From Elgaria multicarinata webbii (taxonomy: Eukaryota > Chordata > Lepidosauria > Squamata > Anguidae): DNA of 64,000 nucleotides. The position numbers were made by a program, and so were the translations under genes. The DNA is taken from contig NC_086172.1 in assembly GCF_023053635.1 (NCBI RefSeq), positions 15,343,501 through 15,407,500 of the forward strand, read 5' to 3'. The notes beneath the pieces were generated by a model. The model did not search any database, was not told where the DNA came from, and was given only the letters and a program-made list of their open reading frames with translations. Position 1 is the first letter of the stretch; the number at the start of each line of letters is the position of its first letter. Positions 46,766-57,427 of the stretch are shown here, in pieces.

Positions 46766-47559
46766 AAAATCACTTACCTGGTGCGGTGGTGCGCTCCTGC
46801 GCACATGGCCCTTTAACTGGAAAAAAATGGCGGACGCGACGGGGCTTCCCCTTGCCCCGTCGCGTCTTACGTGTGGAAAAGGGCGATGGCACGCACTAGC
46901 CGTAGCACGCTGTCACCCCGACTCCCGGCCGGATTATCAGGTAGGTCTAGAAAGGCCCTGGGTGACTTTGGGCTAGTCACTGATTCTCAGTCAAGCCTAC
47001 CTCACAGGGTTACTCTCAGGGTGTGGATAGAATGGGGAGGAGGAGGATCATGCAGGCTGCCTTAAGTTCCTTGTAAGAGTGGAGGGGAGGCAGGTTATAA
47101 ACATAAGAATTAATAAATAATAAAAATAATTTTTAAAAATCATGCCATTAATCTCATATGTACTTTAGTCCTCATAGCCACTATGCTACAACAGCTCAAA
47201 AATTCCAAGCTGCTTATTTCAAATGGAAACAGAGAATTCAAAATTAATATTAGGGAAGTTGAATGCCAGTATTTACACTTCAAATACCTTCACAGTTGCA
47301 ACCTTAAATGAGTAAACTAAGAGATTATTTATATCACAATAAACACTGTAAAAGCAGGTCTAGTGAGTCTGTCAAGCTTGATTTTGCTCTGGTTCTCATT
47401 TTTCCAGTGCAAAGTTTCTTCCACTCCAATTCTACATTGGATTGTGGTTTTATTTTATTTTTAGTCTGCACAAAGCTTTGTATATATTGATACATTTTTT
47501 CTAATTTATACATTTTTGTGCACACTTTTTTAAAAAGTATTTTCCAAGAAATTTTATTC

Positions 47560-47600
47560 ATTTATTTATTTATTGCATTTCTATACTGCCCGATAGTAAA
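47560..47600 (-). mobile_element. L2-like tail scrap, antisense
   Basis: (TTTA)n and 'ttctatactgcccgatagta'. Confidence 0.5.
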
Positions 47601-47722
47601 CGTTTGTGTGTGCATTTTTGTGAGCATTTTAAAAAATATATACATTTTGTGTATACTTTTTACATTTATGTGCAAACTGCACTCAAACTTTGGATCCAAA
47701 CTGCTTTCTGATTCATATTCAG

Positions 47723-49420
47723 TAGGGCTGTGCTCCACTCCATTTCGGTTCCCCGAATCTGGAGCGGAGCAACCCGATACGCCTCTGTCAAAGGCAGATC
47801 CGAATTGGGTCGGGGGAACTGCGAATTGAGGCAAAGCAGTTTGCCTTGATCCGGCGCTCCGGATGCAGGTAAGTGGGGGGGGAGGGGGCTCATCTGGCGG
47901 CAGCGGCGGCATAGTCTGTGCAGTGACAGCAGTGGAGCCAAGTAAGGGGGCAGGAGGGAGGGGGACTTACCTGCCTCCACCTGAATGGTAAGCCCAGGCC
48001 TCAAGCTGGAAGCAGAACTTGAAGCCTGGGCCTCAGTTGAAGCTGGCGCCAGGCCGCAACGGACACAGGTAAGTGGGGGGGCTTACCTGACAGCACCACC
48101 ACCACCGCAGTCCTTGCGGTGATGGCAACGGAGCCAGGTAAGGGGGCAGGGGGGAGGGGCTTATTAGGCCCCCATTTTGTCCCCACTTACCTGCTTCTAC
48201 CATCTGCCACGGAGGCAATTAAGTGGGGAAGGGGGTGCAAAATCTCAATCCTGCCCTCCGGATCTTGCTCCGCAGAGCAGAGCAGGGGGGGGTCAGATCA
48301 ATCCGAAGCAGTTCGGGCCTGATCTGAAAGTTCCAGATTGGGCCACAAAGCTAGGGTGACCATATGACCAGATTTGCCCGGATTTGTCCAGGGTTTTAAT
48401 GGCAAATCCGGGAGGGGGAGGGGAAATCCGGATTTTTTCTCAAAGAGCAGCTCTAATGGGAATTAACAAAAATGCTTATAACTCCATCAATTTTTAAGAT
48501 AAAGACATGAAACTTGGCACAATGGTAGCTCTTAGGAAGGGCTTTAGTCATACCAAATTTGAAACAGATCTGTTCATCCATTGATTTTTTAGGGATTTTT
48601 TTTAAAATTGAGGTTTTAAAATTATTATTTTTAAAATCATCATTTTTAAAGATAAAGAGGTGAAACTTTGTACCATGATAGGATTTAGGTAGAGCTTTAG
48701 CCACACCAAATTTGAAACAGATCTGTTCATCCATTGATTTTTTAGGAATTTTTAAAAAATGAGGTTTTAAAATTATTATTTTTTAAACTATCATTTTTAA
48801 AGATAAAGAGCTGAAAGTTGGCACCATGATAGCTTTTAGGTAGAGCTTTAGCCATATCAAATTTGAAACAGATCTGGGGCCAGTAGCAAACCCTGTTAAC
48901 AACAACAGCAGCTTGCAATGAGTGAAGGTACAGTCAGAAAAGATATTTGAGGGAAGGGGAGAATGTAACACACAGAGTATAGCAAAAGCTTCAAAGTACA
49001 GCAAAACCTACAAAAGTAGGAGTGAGTGAAGTTAATTTCAGATATATTGACTCTCCCACTTGTTCTTTATTTCAGTGATTTTAACATGAAGATGTTATGT
49101 AGAACAGATTTGTCTTAAATGTGTGCTGTAAAATCAGACATGTGACCAAAGCTATGTTCGGGTGGGCACACCCCCTTGGTGCTGGACACCCCCCCTTGGG
49201 GGGCGACCATGTTGTTCTCCTTTTTGGTTTCCAAAATATGGTCACCCTAATTAAGTGCAGAAAACTTGGATGGAGGACCATCTCAGATGTTGGAGCTTCT
49301 TGGCACGCCCCCTTGGTACTGGACACGCCCTCTTGGGGGCGACCATGTTGTCCTCCTTTTTGGTTTCCAAAATATGGTCACCCTACACAAAGCAGTTCGG
49401 GGGGTCCATGCACAGCCCTA
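47723..49420. mobile_element. Second hAT-like family, copy with nested hAT
   Basis: The termini are TAGGGCTGTG and CACAGCCCTA, with near-identical 8-bp flanks ATATTCAG / ACATTCAG (47715-47722 and 49421-49428). The left arm has repeated 'aggtaagtggggggg' modules. The first-family hAT at 48352-49385 lies inside; without it the element is about 660 bp. Confidence 0.8.
48352..49385. mobile_element. hAT-type element of the same family, 1034 bp, with duplicated 3' end
   Basis: It has the same TIRs as the 55742 copy, flanked by CACAAAGC on both sides (48344-48351 and 49386-49393). An internal copy of the right terminus (…ccaaaatatggtcaccctaa) ends at 49254, and a second near-copy of the last ~65 bp follows before the true end. 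It sits inside another hAT-like element (47723-49420). Confidence 0.88.
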
Positions 49421-49428
49421 ACATTCAG

Positions 49429-50109
49429 GTTCAGGAAGAGCACATTTGGTAAGTTTGAATTGAAATTGACCTAAATCCACTCTAAGAAGCATATAAAAGT
49501 GCAGCATTTTGTACACTGTGATTAAATTAAAGATCCAATGTTCCAATCCCCTGGAAGTTCAAATTGCTGCAATTAAGACGGCTCCTCAATCATTGTCACT
49601 TCTCAATGGAAGTCCAGTTTTCTAATCGGTTTGAGAAATGATAATAACACATTGTTAATAGCAGTTATGTGATAGTAGTCATTGTAGCGCTTCTTAGATA
49701 CTTAAAAACAAAGCACTGTTCAGTATAATAAACAGACTCAATGATAAACTCGAGCCCACAGGCTGATAATCTAAATGAAAAGACAAATGAAGTATTCAAT
49801 AGGAAGAAGGAAGGAAGGAAGGGGTAAAGAAAGATATTTTGATGATAGACATTGATGTTTCCAATGGTCATCAGCAATCATCGACCATCATGAAAAGTGT
49901 ATGCCTGGTTTGTATATCAATGGTTAAATTTTTGTGACAAACCTCAGTTACCAATGATTTTTTTTTTCAGGTAACCAAATAGTTCTTGAAATTCAGCTTT
50001 CAGATTTCTTGTACTTTTGTAGAATTGTGTACTGGTTCTGTCCTATACTGAAAACCTCTTTTGAGGCATACTTTCCTTGCACAATTCTTTCTCCAATGTT
50101 CCTGCAGGC
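49429..50109. other. Upstream of PRLH coding exon
   Basis: Apparently single-copy sequence. It ends in a pyrimidine-rich tract leading to the acceptor at 50108-50109. A T-run at 49961-49969 with 'ttttttttcag' is a second, weaker acceptor-like site at 49970. Confidence 0.5.
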
Positions 50110-50163
50110 TGGGTGTGCACTTCGCAACATCTTCGGCACAAGTCACAAGAACTTTGAAGGGAA
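50110..50163 (+). other. PRLH: PRLH 5' UTR part of first coding exon
   Basis: The segment lies between a pyrimidine-rich acceptor (…ttctttctccaatgttcctgcag, AG at 50108-50109) and the ATG. The acceptor suggests that at least one untranslated exon lies upstream. It could instead be chance, with transcription starting close by; no TATA box is evident immediately upstream. Confidence 0.5.
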
Positions 50164-50266
50164 ATGAGGCTCCCCGTGGTCTGCCTCTTGTGTTTGCTGC
50201 TGCTGGACTGCCTGGTGCTTCCTGACACTGAATGCCGAATCCTTGAGCGATCCATGGAAATCAGAA
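50164..50266 (+). CDS. PRLH: Prolactin-releasing peptide precursor, first coding exon
   Basis: PRLH encodes the secreted RF-amide neuropeptide PrRP. The ATG at 50164 has A at -3. The product starts MRLPVVCLLCLLLLDCLVLP, a textbook signal peptide, followed by DTECRILERSMEIR. The last residues match the start of mature PrRP (human SRTHRHSMEIR, then TPDINPAWYASRG...GRFG; from memory). The exon ends in phase 1 at A/gtaagt, directly after MEIR, where an A + CC or GT codon (Thr/Ser) would complete the next residue. An acceptor-like 'ccaatgttcctgcag' ends at 50109, so this exon probably begins at 50110 with 54 nt of 5' UTR. The peptide-core exon was searched for up to 64000 and not found. The position downstream of MLPH on the same strand agrees with mammalian gene order. 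Confidence 0.85.
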
Positions 50267-50430
50267 GTAAGTTCTTGTAGTTCAGGTAACCAGGGTTAGA
50301 TCTGCACTAGCACTCCTTATCAGTATTCAAGTGCACTGATAACGGTTAGGGCATATGATGCATTCCATTATACCATTTTTCAGTGTTATTTCCCACATTT
50401 TATTCCATATTAGCCAAAATACTGCAACAC

Positions 50431-50510
50431 AGAATCATAGAATCATAGAATAGCAGAGTTGGAAGGGGCATACAAGGCCATCGAGTCCAACCCCATGCTC
50501 AATGCAGGAT
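50431..50510 (-). mobile_element. CR1 3' terminal fragment, antisense, in PRLH intron
   Basis: 'cagaatcatagaatcataga' followed by 'gagtccaaccccatgctcaa' is the last ~80 bp of a CR1, reversed. It lies 165 bp after the PRLH exon donor. Confidence 0.85.
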
Positions 50511-50620
50511 GCAGATCTCATTGTGTGTGCTACAGGAGTATAAATGCATAAGAGGGCTACCTAAAGTGGCTAGATTCTTGGGCAGAACAATACATACCGA
50601 ATCCAATCAAGGCTTTCTAC

Positions 50621-52463
50621 TAGGGGTGTGATCCGCTCCGATTAGGAGCGTAGAAGCAGTAGCGGATTGGCCTGCTCCGCCTTACCCAGAGGCGGAGTAG
50701 GAGCGGACCGCGGACCCCCTAGAAGCAAGGCGAAGAGAAGCGGCCATTTTTCGGAGCTCCTAGTTCAGGCGGAGCGCTCCGGTCGCCATCTTGAAAACAT
50801 TTCGCCCATAGGATTGCATTGCGGCAAATAATCGCGCATAACTAGGTTGTTTTTGAAGCTATCGTTCTAGAAATTCTTGTGCTCAGAGAGTCGTGGATGG
50901 GGGTCATTTTGAGACCACTCTCACCTCTCTGCGTTGTCTGGGTTGCGTGCTATATTTTTGTGAAAATCGGGTCAACCGCGAGGCTCAAACGGCGTTTTCG
51001 GCTTTTCGCCCATAGGATTGCATTGAGGGAAAGAATCGGGGATAACTGGGGGGGGTTTAAGCTATCATTCTGAAAATTCTTGTGCACAGAGAGTCGTGGA
51101 TGGGGGTCATTTTGAGACCACTCTCACCTCTCTGCGTTGTCTGTGTCACGTGCTATATTTTTGTGAAAATCGGGTCAACCGCGCGGCTCAAACGGCGTTT
51201 TCGGCTTTTCGCCCATAGGATTGCATTGAGGGAAAGAATCGGGGATAACTGGGGGGGGTTTAAGCTATCGTTCTGAAAATTCTTGTGCACAGAGAGTCGT
51301 GGATGGGGGGTCATTTTGAGACTACTCTCAACTTTCTGCGTTGTACGGGTCGCGCGCTAGAAGTTTTTAAAAAATCGGCGGGAAAAATACCTTTTTCAAA
51401 GGGCTGAGGGGCAGAGTCAGCTCCCGGTCATGATGATCCCAAAGTTGGAGGAGGGCATAGGCAAAACAGGTAACTTGGGATTCTGGGAAACTTCTCTTTC
51501 TTCATCTGAACGGGCTTTTCCCCGTGTTTTTTAACACAGTAGCCCCACCAAATGCACAAACACAACCTGAAATCATATACTAAGCCAAGAATAAGAGATA
51601 GAAACACAGCACTGCTCCCCACCCTAACCTTGGTGAACAACTGAATAGATGTGGTGCAAGGGGATGAGCTCCCCTAGGGCATCTCATCGTGGACGTGCCC
51701 CCACTCTCTCCTGCACTGGAAGGCCATTAGAGCCTTCCAAAGAGAGTAAAACGGTGGAGCAATGCCTATCATGAGTTGAAGTGAATGGTCACTTTTCAGT
51801 GGTGGAGCAATGCCTGTTATGAGTTGAAGTGAGCGTTTTACTTCTTCTCAGAGCTGTTGGTGGCTGTCTTGAACTGGCAGCTACTTCCCCCTCCCCCGGG
51901 CACGTCCCCCTATTGCTGGTAAAAGACAGATATAGCCTTTTTAAAAAAATTCTTCTTGCTGTTTATTGAGCAACACTGCTGCTTTTAATTCCACCCCTCC
52001 TTTGTTTATTGATTGATTTATTCCATTTTATATGCATTACTGGCTTATCCTTGGCTCACTTCCTTATGCCCCCAGAAATGCCAGCTGCATGCCTGCCTGC
52101 CTTCCCTCCCTCCTCCCCTGCCCACCTAGCAGGGATGTTGTGTGTGGGGTGCCCGATTTTCAAAAATTCGCCAAAAATCAGGGGATGATGGGATTGCTTT
52201 GAAACTTGGTGTGCGTGTGTATATCCCCATGAGGTGTCATGGTGCCAAACATGAGGTTTCTAACTTGAACAGAAAAAAAGTTGTATAATTTTTTAGCTTT
52301 CAATGCAAGCCTATGGGGGGGGAAACGGAGCTCCGGATCCGGATCCGGAGCTCCGAGCGGAGCGGAGCGGAAGTGGGTGGAGCGGGGGTGGGGCGGAGCG
52401 GCCCGATCTGGAAAATGGCGGATCTGCAAGTGAAGCGGAGCGGGGGGTCCGTGCACACCCCTA
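50621..52463. mobile_element. Second hAT-like family, 1843 bp, exact 8-bp duplication, in PRLH intron
   Basis: Termini TAGGGGTGTG and CACACCCCTA are inverted repeats, and CTTTCTAC flanks both sides (50613-50620 and 52464-52471). The inside is GC-rich at the ends ('ggagctccg' motifs) and contains a tandem array of ~203 bp units at 50804-51360. No transposase frame is seen. The small frames at 50879 and 51082 are just two copies of the tandem unit. Confidence 0.85.
50804..51360 (+). repeat. ~203-bp tandem repeat inside the hAT-like element
   Basis: 'gcccataggattgcatt' recurs at 50804, 51008 and 51210. The units share 'gtcgtggatgggggtcattt' and differ by a few substitutions; the third is partial. 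Confidence 0.9.
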
Positions 52464-52471
52464 CTTTCTAC

Positions 52472-54974
52472 AGTGAATGTCCAGTGGCCAATACATTCCC
52501 CTTGTTACTGTGCCTGGAAAGGGCTTGTAGTCTAAAGACTGGTATAGAGAGAACACACCTCAACTTACACTCCTAATTACGCAGTGTCCAGCAACCCCTT
52601 TTTGCTCTGTAGAGCAGTCTTCCAGTTATGGAAACTACAAAGAAAGGTGGGTCTTCCCTGTCATTGTCCTCCTCTGCAAGGGCATATTCCGCAGGGCAGC
52701 AGAAAACTTTGCCACTGGAAACTGGCTACCAACCAGGGAAGCCCTTTGTACCAGCTGCTATTAAAGCTTGCTCCCCATCTCCTACTTTAGACTTGGGGTA
52801 GCTAGGGAGATGTGCTTTTGCGGGCAGCTGTGTGAGCTGCCTGGGCCCTTAGGGCACTTTGGAACTTTTCTCCTACAGATGTAACCTGCAGAGGAAAGGA
52901 AGATTCTCATTGGGAACCAAGCTTTAGTCACGCATTGACTGAGATAGAAAAAGCCCAAAGAGGAAAGAGGAGCTTATTTTAAAGTTGAAAAGCTGCCTGG
53001 ACAAGAGATTGGGCCTTGCCTTGCTCCTCCCTCACCATCCCATGTGTTCTGCTCTCCCACTCCCAGCCAATGAGTGAACTTGCCTCCTCTCCTCTTCCTC
53101 CTCGCCCATTCTGAAGTGCTTTTTCTCACTGCTGCTGCTGCTTTCCTCCCAACCCTCTGATGTGTCCATTGAGTGCAGCAGTGAACCACAGTGCCCACAA
53201 TGTGACAACAATAAACCTGTGTCCAGCAGCTGGCCACACTTCCTACAGGTATGGCTGGTTCACTTCACTCTCATTGCACTGCTGAGAATGAGCCCAGCAG
53301 ATACATTAGAGGGTCACAAAAAGAATGATTGAGACATTCTTGTAATGGGGTTGGAGGCTTGCTTTCTGGGGCCAGGACTCATTGGCCCCATCCTAAATAA
53401 GGGCCTGTTGAGGGCAAGCTCATATGGCTTTTACAGTTGTGCTGAAGAGGACATTTCTACAGATCAGAGTGGGGGCAAAAATCGGCCTGGGCCCACGAGG
53501 GCAACTGATGCCCCCACATCTGGTCCTCACAGGCCCAGGCAGATACAGCCAGCAGATTTTTGCCCCGATGCCACTGAAAGGGCAGAACTCAGTGGAGGAA
53601 GAAAATACACAATTTTCCCAGCCTTGGGGAAATTGTGTTTCTCTCCCCCCACTCCTGTGCCGATGAGGCTTTAAAGGCCCTTTAAGAGGGCTTCTAAGGC
53701 ACCCATCACCGAGGTGGGGTGAGGGAAAGAAATGTGATTTCCCCAGGGCTGGGGAAATCATGTATTTCCCCCTTCCACTTTAATGGTGGTGGCTGCCATT
53801 GGAGTGGAGGAGGAAAATACGTGACTTCCCTCTTCACCATGCCAATCATGGCCTTAAAGGCCCTCTTAAAACCTTGGCCTCTGGAAAGTGCACAACTCCC
53901 CCAGCATGACATTAGAAAAAGCACACTTTGCCTCCCTCCCCTTGCACACCAATTGTGGCTTTAAATCCAAGGTTTTAAGAGGACCTTTAAGGCCACAATT
54001 GGCACAGTGGGGGAAAGCAAAGCATGCTTTCCAGGGCCTCCAGGAAGGGCCCAATTCCCCTGGCCATGCGAATGGTGTGCCATGGAAATTGCACGCTCTC
54101 CATGGAAAGTGCACTTCCCCGAGCGCTTGACCAGGTTGGTTCCCAGAACAGGGCCAGCTGAGCAACTCTACAGCCCTTACTACAGATGTATTTCTTCTCA
54201 CCATCACAGCACTGATGGACATCCCAGCACGTGGCAACTACTTGTAAGTGGTTTGACAGCTGGAACAAAAGGATGAATCCTCAAACCAGATAGGATGAAA
54301 TATAAACTTTACAAAGGAATTCAGATCATGGTAGAGGCAGTTTGTTGATCTGTATGTAACCTTTGCTCTTGGGAGGTTCAAGGGAATTAAGGTGGCTACT
54401 GTGTGGGATTAGAGAAGGGTTTGTCTACATGGGCTTTTCTCACTAGACCCCCAATTATGTTACTCCTCCCACTGGCCCAGAACGACAGGAATAGCATTTA
54501 GATGTTAGACAGCTGTGTGTCCATCATCAGCTCTCACTGGTCATGGAAACCAATGGCCAGAGTCCTTGTATGCTTCCCTTTTACTGGTTGCTGCTTCTAG
54601 TAGAAATCATCATCAATCAGTGCACACAGGACTCCTGTCATGAGTGGATTTTAGGTTGGGTTTGTGAACAACCCCAAATTGGAAAAATGTGTGTTTGCCT
54701 ATGTGCTGCCCAGGCTCTAAAAATTCTCCTTTTCTTTAAAAACAAAGAACAAAACAACACTTTTACTATCAATGAAGGCTACATTCTCTCTCTTCCTCTC
54801 AACTTGCCATTCAACCCTCCTTCCTCTTTCCCCTTCCTATCAATAAAGTTGCCAGCTTTATGGCCTTGGGGGGGGTGCTCCACCCACACGGTGTTTCTTC
54901 TCAGTTGTAAATATTGGCGCCACTGTGTATTCCAGACCTCATTTGAAATGTAACAAATGTGGGGTAATACAAAG
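52472..54974. other. PRLH intron/flank with modular GC-rich repeats
   Basis: From about 53580 to 54130 variants of a module built on 'ttccccagggctggggaaat' and 'aaaggccctcttaaaacctt' recur in both orientations. The open frames here are long only because of that composition. No PRLH core exon (no W-Y followed by G-R-F-G) is present. Confidence 0.45.
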
Positions 54975-57379
54975 AAATCCTGAAGAAACCTTCCCTGCAC
55001 CCAGAAAATCTTAGTAACTACAGGCCGTTGGCAAATGTTCTATTCCTGGACAAGGTCCTTGAGTGGGTGGTTGCAGGCCAGCTCCAGATGAGACTGGATG
55101 AGACTGATTACCTGGATCCATTTCAGTCAGGTTTCAGGCCTGGTTTTGACACGGAAACAGCCTTGGTTACCCTGTACGATGACCTATGTCAGGAGAAAGA
55201 CAGGGGGAGTGTGATTCTCCTTGATCCTTCAGTGGCTTTCAATATCATCGACCATGGTATCCTTCTGGAACAAGTGGCTGAGTTGGGAATGGGAGGTACC
55301 ACATTGCAGTGGTTCCGCTCCTACTTGGCTGGTCGGCTCCAGAAGGTGGTGTTAGGGGAACATTGCTCGGTCCCATGGATTCTCCAGTATGGGGTTCCAC
55401 AGGGGTCAGTTTTGACCCCCATGCTGTTTAACATGTACTTGAAACAGTTGAGTGCGGTCATCCAGAGTTTTGGAGTGTGTTGTCATCAGTATGCTGATGA
55501 CACACAGCTCTATTTCTCCTTCTCATCTTCATCAGATGAGGCTGTGGATGTGCTGAACCGGTGCCTGGCTGCAACAATGGACTGGATGAGGGCTAATAAA
55601 CTGAAACTCAATCCAGACAAGACTGAGATGCTGCTAAGGGGTGGTTCTTCTGACCGGATGGGGGGTGTTCAACCTGTTCTGGATGGGGTTGCACTCCCCC
55701 TGAAGGAGCAGGTTCGTAGCTTGGGGGCTTTCTCCTAGAACTAGGGTGACCATATGACCAGATTTGCCCGGGTTTTGATGGCAAATCCGGGAGGGGGAGG
55801 GGAAATCCGGTTTTTTCTCCAAAGAGCAGCTCTAATGGGAATTAACAAAAATGCTTATAACTCGGTCATTTTTTAAGATAAAGACATGAAACTTGGCACA
55901 ATGGTAGCTCTTAGGAAGGGCTTTAGTCATACCAAATTTCAAACAGATCCGTTCATCCATTGATTTTTTAGGGATTTTTTTAAAAATTGAGGTTTTAAAA
56001 TTATTATTTTTAAAATCGTCATTTTTAAAGTTAAAGAGATGAAACTTTGTACCATGATAGGATTTAGGTAGAGCTTTAGCCACACCAAATTTGAAACAGA
56101 TCCGTTCATCCATTGATTTTTTAGGAATTTTTTTAAAAATGAGGTTTTAAAATTATTATTTTTTAAACTGTCATTTTTAAAGATAAAGAGCTGAAAGTTG
56201 GCACCATGATAGCTTTTAGGTAGAGCTTTAGCCATACTAAGTTTGAAACAGATCTGGGACCAGTAGCAAACCCTGTTAACAACAACAGCAGCTTGCAATG
56301 AGTGAAGATACAGTCAGAAAAGATATTTGAAGGAAGGGGAGAATGTATCACACAGTATAGCAAAAGCTTCAAAGTACAGCAAAACCTACAAAAGTAGGAA
56401 TGAGTGAAGTTCATTTCAGATACATTGAATCTCTCACTTGTTCTTTATTTCAGTGATTTTAACATTAAGATGTTATGTAGAACAGATTTGTCTTAAATGT
56501 GTGCTGTAAAAGCAGACATGTGACCAAGGCTATGTTCAGGTGGGCACGCCCCCTTGGGGGGCGACCATGTTGTCCTCATTTTTGGTTTCCAAAATATGGT
56601 CACCCTACCTAGAACCATCTCTTTCACTTGAGGCCCATGTGGCCTCAGTGGCACGGAGTGCCTTCCACCAACTTCGGTTGGTGGCCCAGCTATGCCCCTA
56701 TCTGGACAGGGATAACCTGGCTTCAGTTGTCCATGCTCTGGTAACCTCAAAATTAGATTACTGCAATGCATTTTATGTGGGACTGCCTTTGAAGATGGTT
56801 TGGAAGCTGCAGCTTGTGCAAAATGCAGTGGCCAGATTGATAACCGGAACCAGAAGGTTCGAACATATAAGAGCAATTCTGGCCCTCTTGCATTGGCTGC
56901 TTATATGTTTTCAAACCCAATTCAAGATGCTGGTTTTAACCTATAAAGCTTTACATGGCTTGGGACCATAATACCTGATGGAATGCCTCTCCCGACATGA
57001 AGCTACCCATACACTATTATCAACATCTAAGGTCCTCCTCCAAGTTCCTACTCCAAGGGAAGCACGGAGGATGGCAACAAGGGAGAGGGCCTTTTCAGTG
57101 GTGCCCCCCCCCAATTATGGAATTATCTCCCTGATGAGGCTCGCCTGGTGCCAACATTGTTATCTTTTCAGCACCAGGTTAAGACTTTTCTCTTCTCCCA
57201 GGCAGTTAACAACATATGCTGAGGGTTTTTTTTTAACTGACCCCAGAATAGTTGTTTTAAATAATACTGCTGTTTATATGCTTTTAAATTTTTGTATATT
57301 TGTTTTTAATGTTCACTGTTTTTAACTTTTGTAAACCTCCCAGAAAGCTTCAGCTATGGGGCGGTATATAAATGTAATA
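54975..57379 (+). mobile_element. L2-like LINE with long open RT, split by a hAT element
   Basis: From 55028 to 55735 a 236-codon frame encodes the reverse transcriptase: YLDPFQSGFRPGFDTETAL, FNIIDHGILLEQ, VPQGSVLTPMLFNMYL, the catalytic YADD (HQYADDTQLYF) and MDWMRANKLKLNPDKTEMLL. A hAT-type element then occupies 55742-56607, and the L2 resumes at 56608 with SLEAHVASVARSAFHQLRLV. The 3' end is 'cagctatggggcggtatata' followed by (GATA)n. In the usual motif LDLSAAFDTVDH this copy has LDPSVAFNIIDH, so the catalytic aspartate after AF is changed to Asn. It is broken but younger than the 17079 copy. Confidence 0.88.
55742..56607. mobile_element. hAT-type non-autonomous element, 866 bp, exact 8-bp duplication
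   Basis: Termini are inverted: TAGGGTGACCATAT at left and ATATGGTCACCCTA at right. CCTAGAAC flanks both sides (55734-55741 and 56608-56615), and removing one copy plus the element restores the L2 frame. The 8-bp duplication and TIR are typical of hAT. No transposase is encoded; the inside is A/T-rich with three diverged copies of a ~130-bp module ('gataaagacatgaaacttgg'). Confidence 0.88.
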
Positions 57380-57380
57380 A

Positions 57381-57427
<47 letters not shown>
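57380..57427 (+). repeat. (GATA)n microsatellite at L2 3' end
   Basis: Twelve GATA units directly after an L2 terminus, so the array probably grew from the element's own tail. Confidence 0.95.

Larger units (their letters stand above)
45646..46957. mobile_element. GGGCC-ended element with 3-bp duplication, ~1.0 kb plus nested hAT
   Basis: Ends GGGCCGTTGCTAGA and TCTAGAAAGGCC are inverted repeats, and CTG flanks both sides (45643-45645 and 46958-46960). It is inserted in a tRNA-derived SINE whose two halves rejoin at this point. It contains the 320-bp hAT at 45662 and a 47-bp minisatellite at 46322. A 3-bp duplication and GGGCC ends suggest the PIF/Harbinger group, by inference. Confidence 0.75.
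45589..47135 (+). mobile_element. tRNA-derived SINE split by a GGGCC-ended element
   Basis: The head (45589-45645) has 'ggtgtagtagttaaaagttg' and 'gcgttctagtctc' as A- and B-box relatives. After the insertion, the body resumes at 46958 with 'gggtgactttgggctagtca' and 'cctacctcacagggttactc', ending in an AATAAATAA tail. The two halves join into one ordinary SINE of about 235 bp. Confidence 0.82.

Noticed and set aside
48453-49004. Repeated frames with MDEQICFKFG-like sequence
   Set aside because: They arise from internal modules of the hAT-type element, also seen at 55832-56414; not proteins.
50879-51276. Two nearly identical 64-codon frames in a row
   Set aside because: They are the same frame in two copies of a 203-bp tandem unit, not a gene duplication.
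54195-54258. Possible PRLH core exon after an acceptor-like 'caccatcacag'
   Set aside because: In the required phase it reads TLMDIPARGNYL and then stops; the W-Y and G-R-F-G residues are absent.
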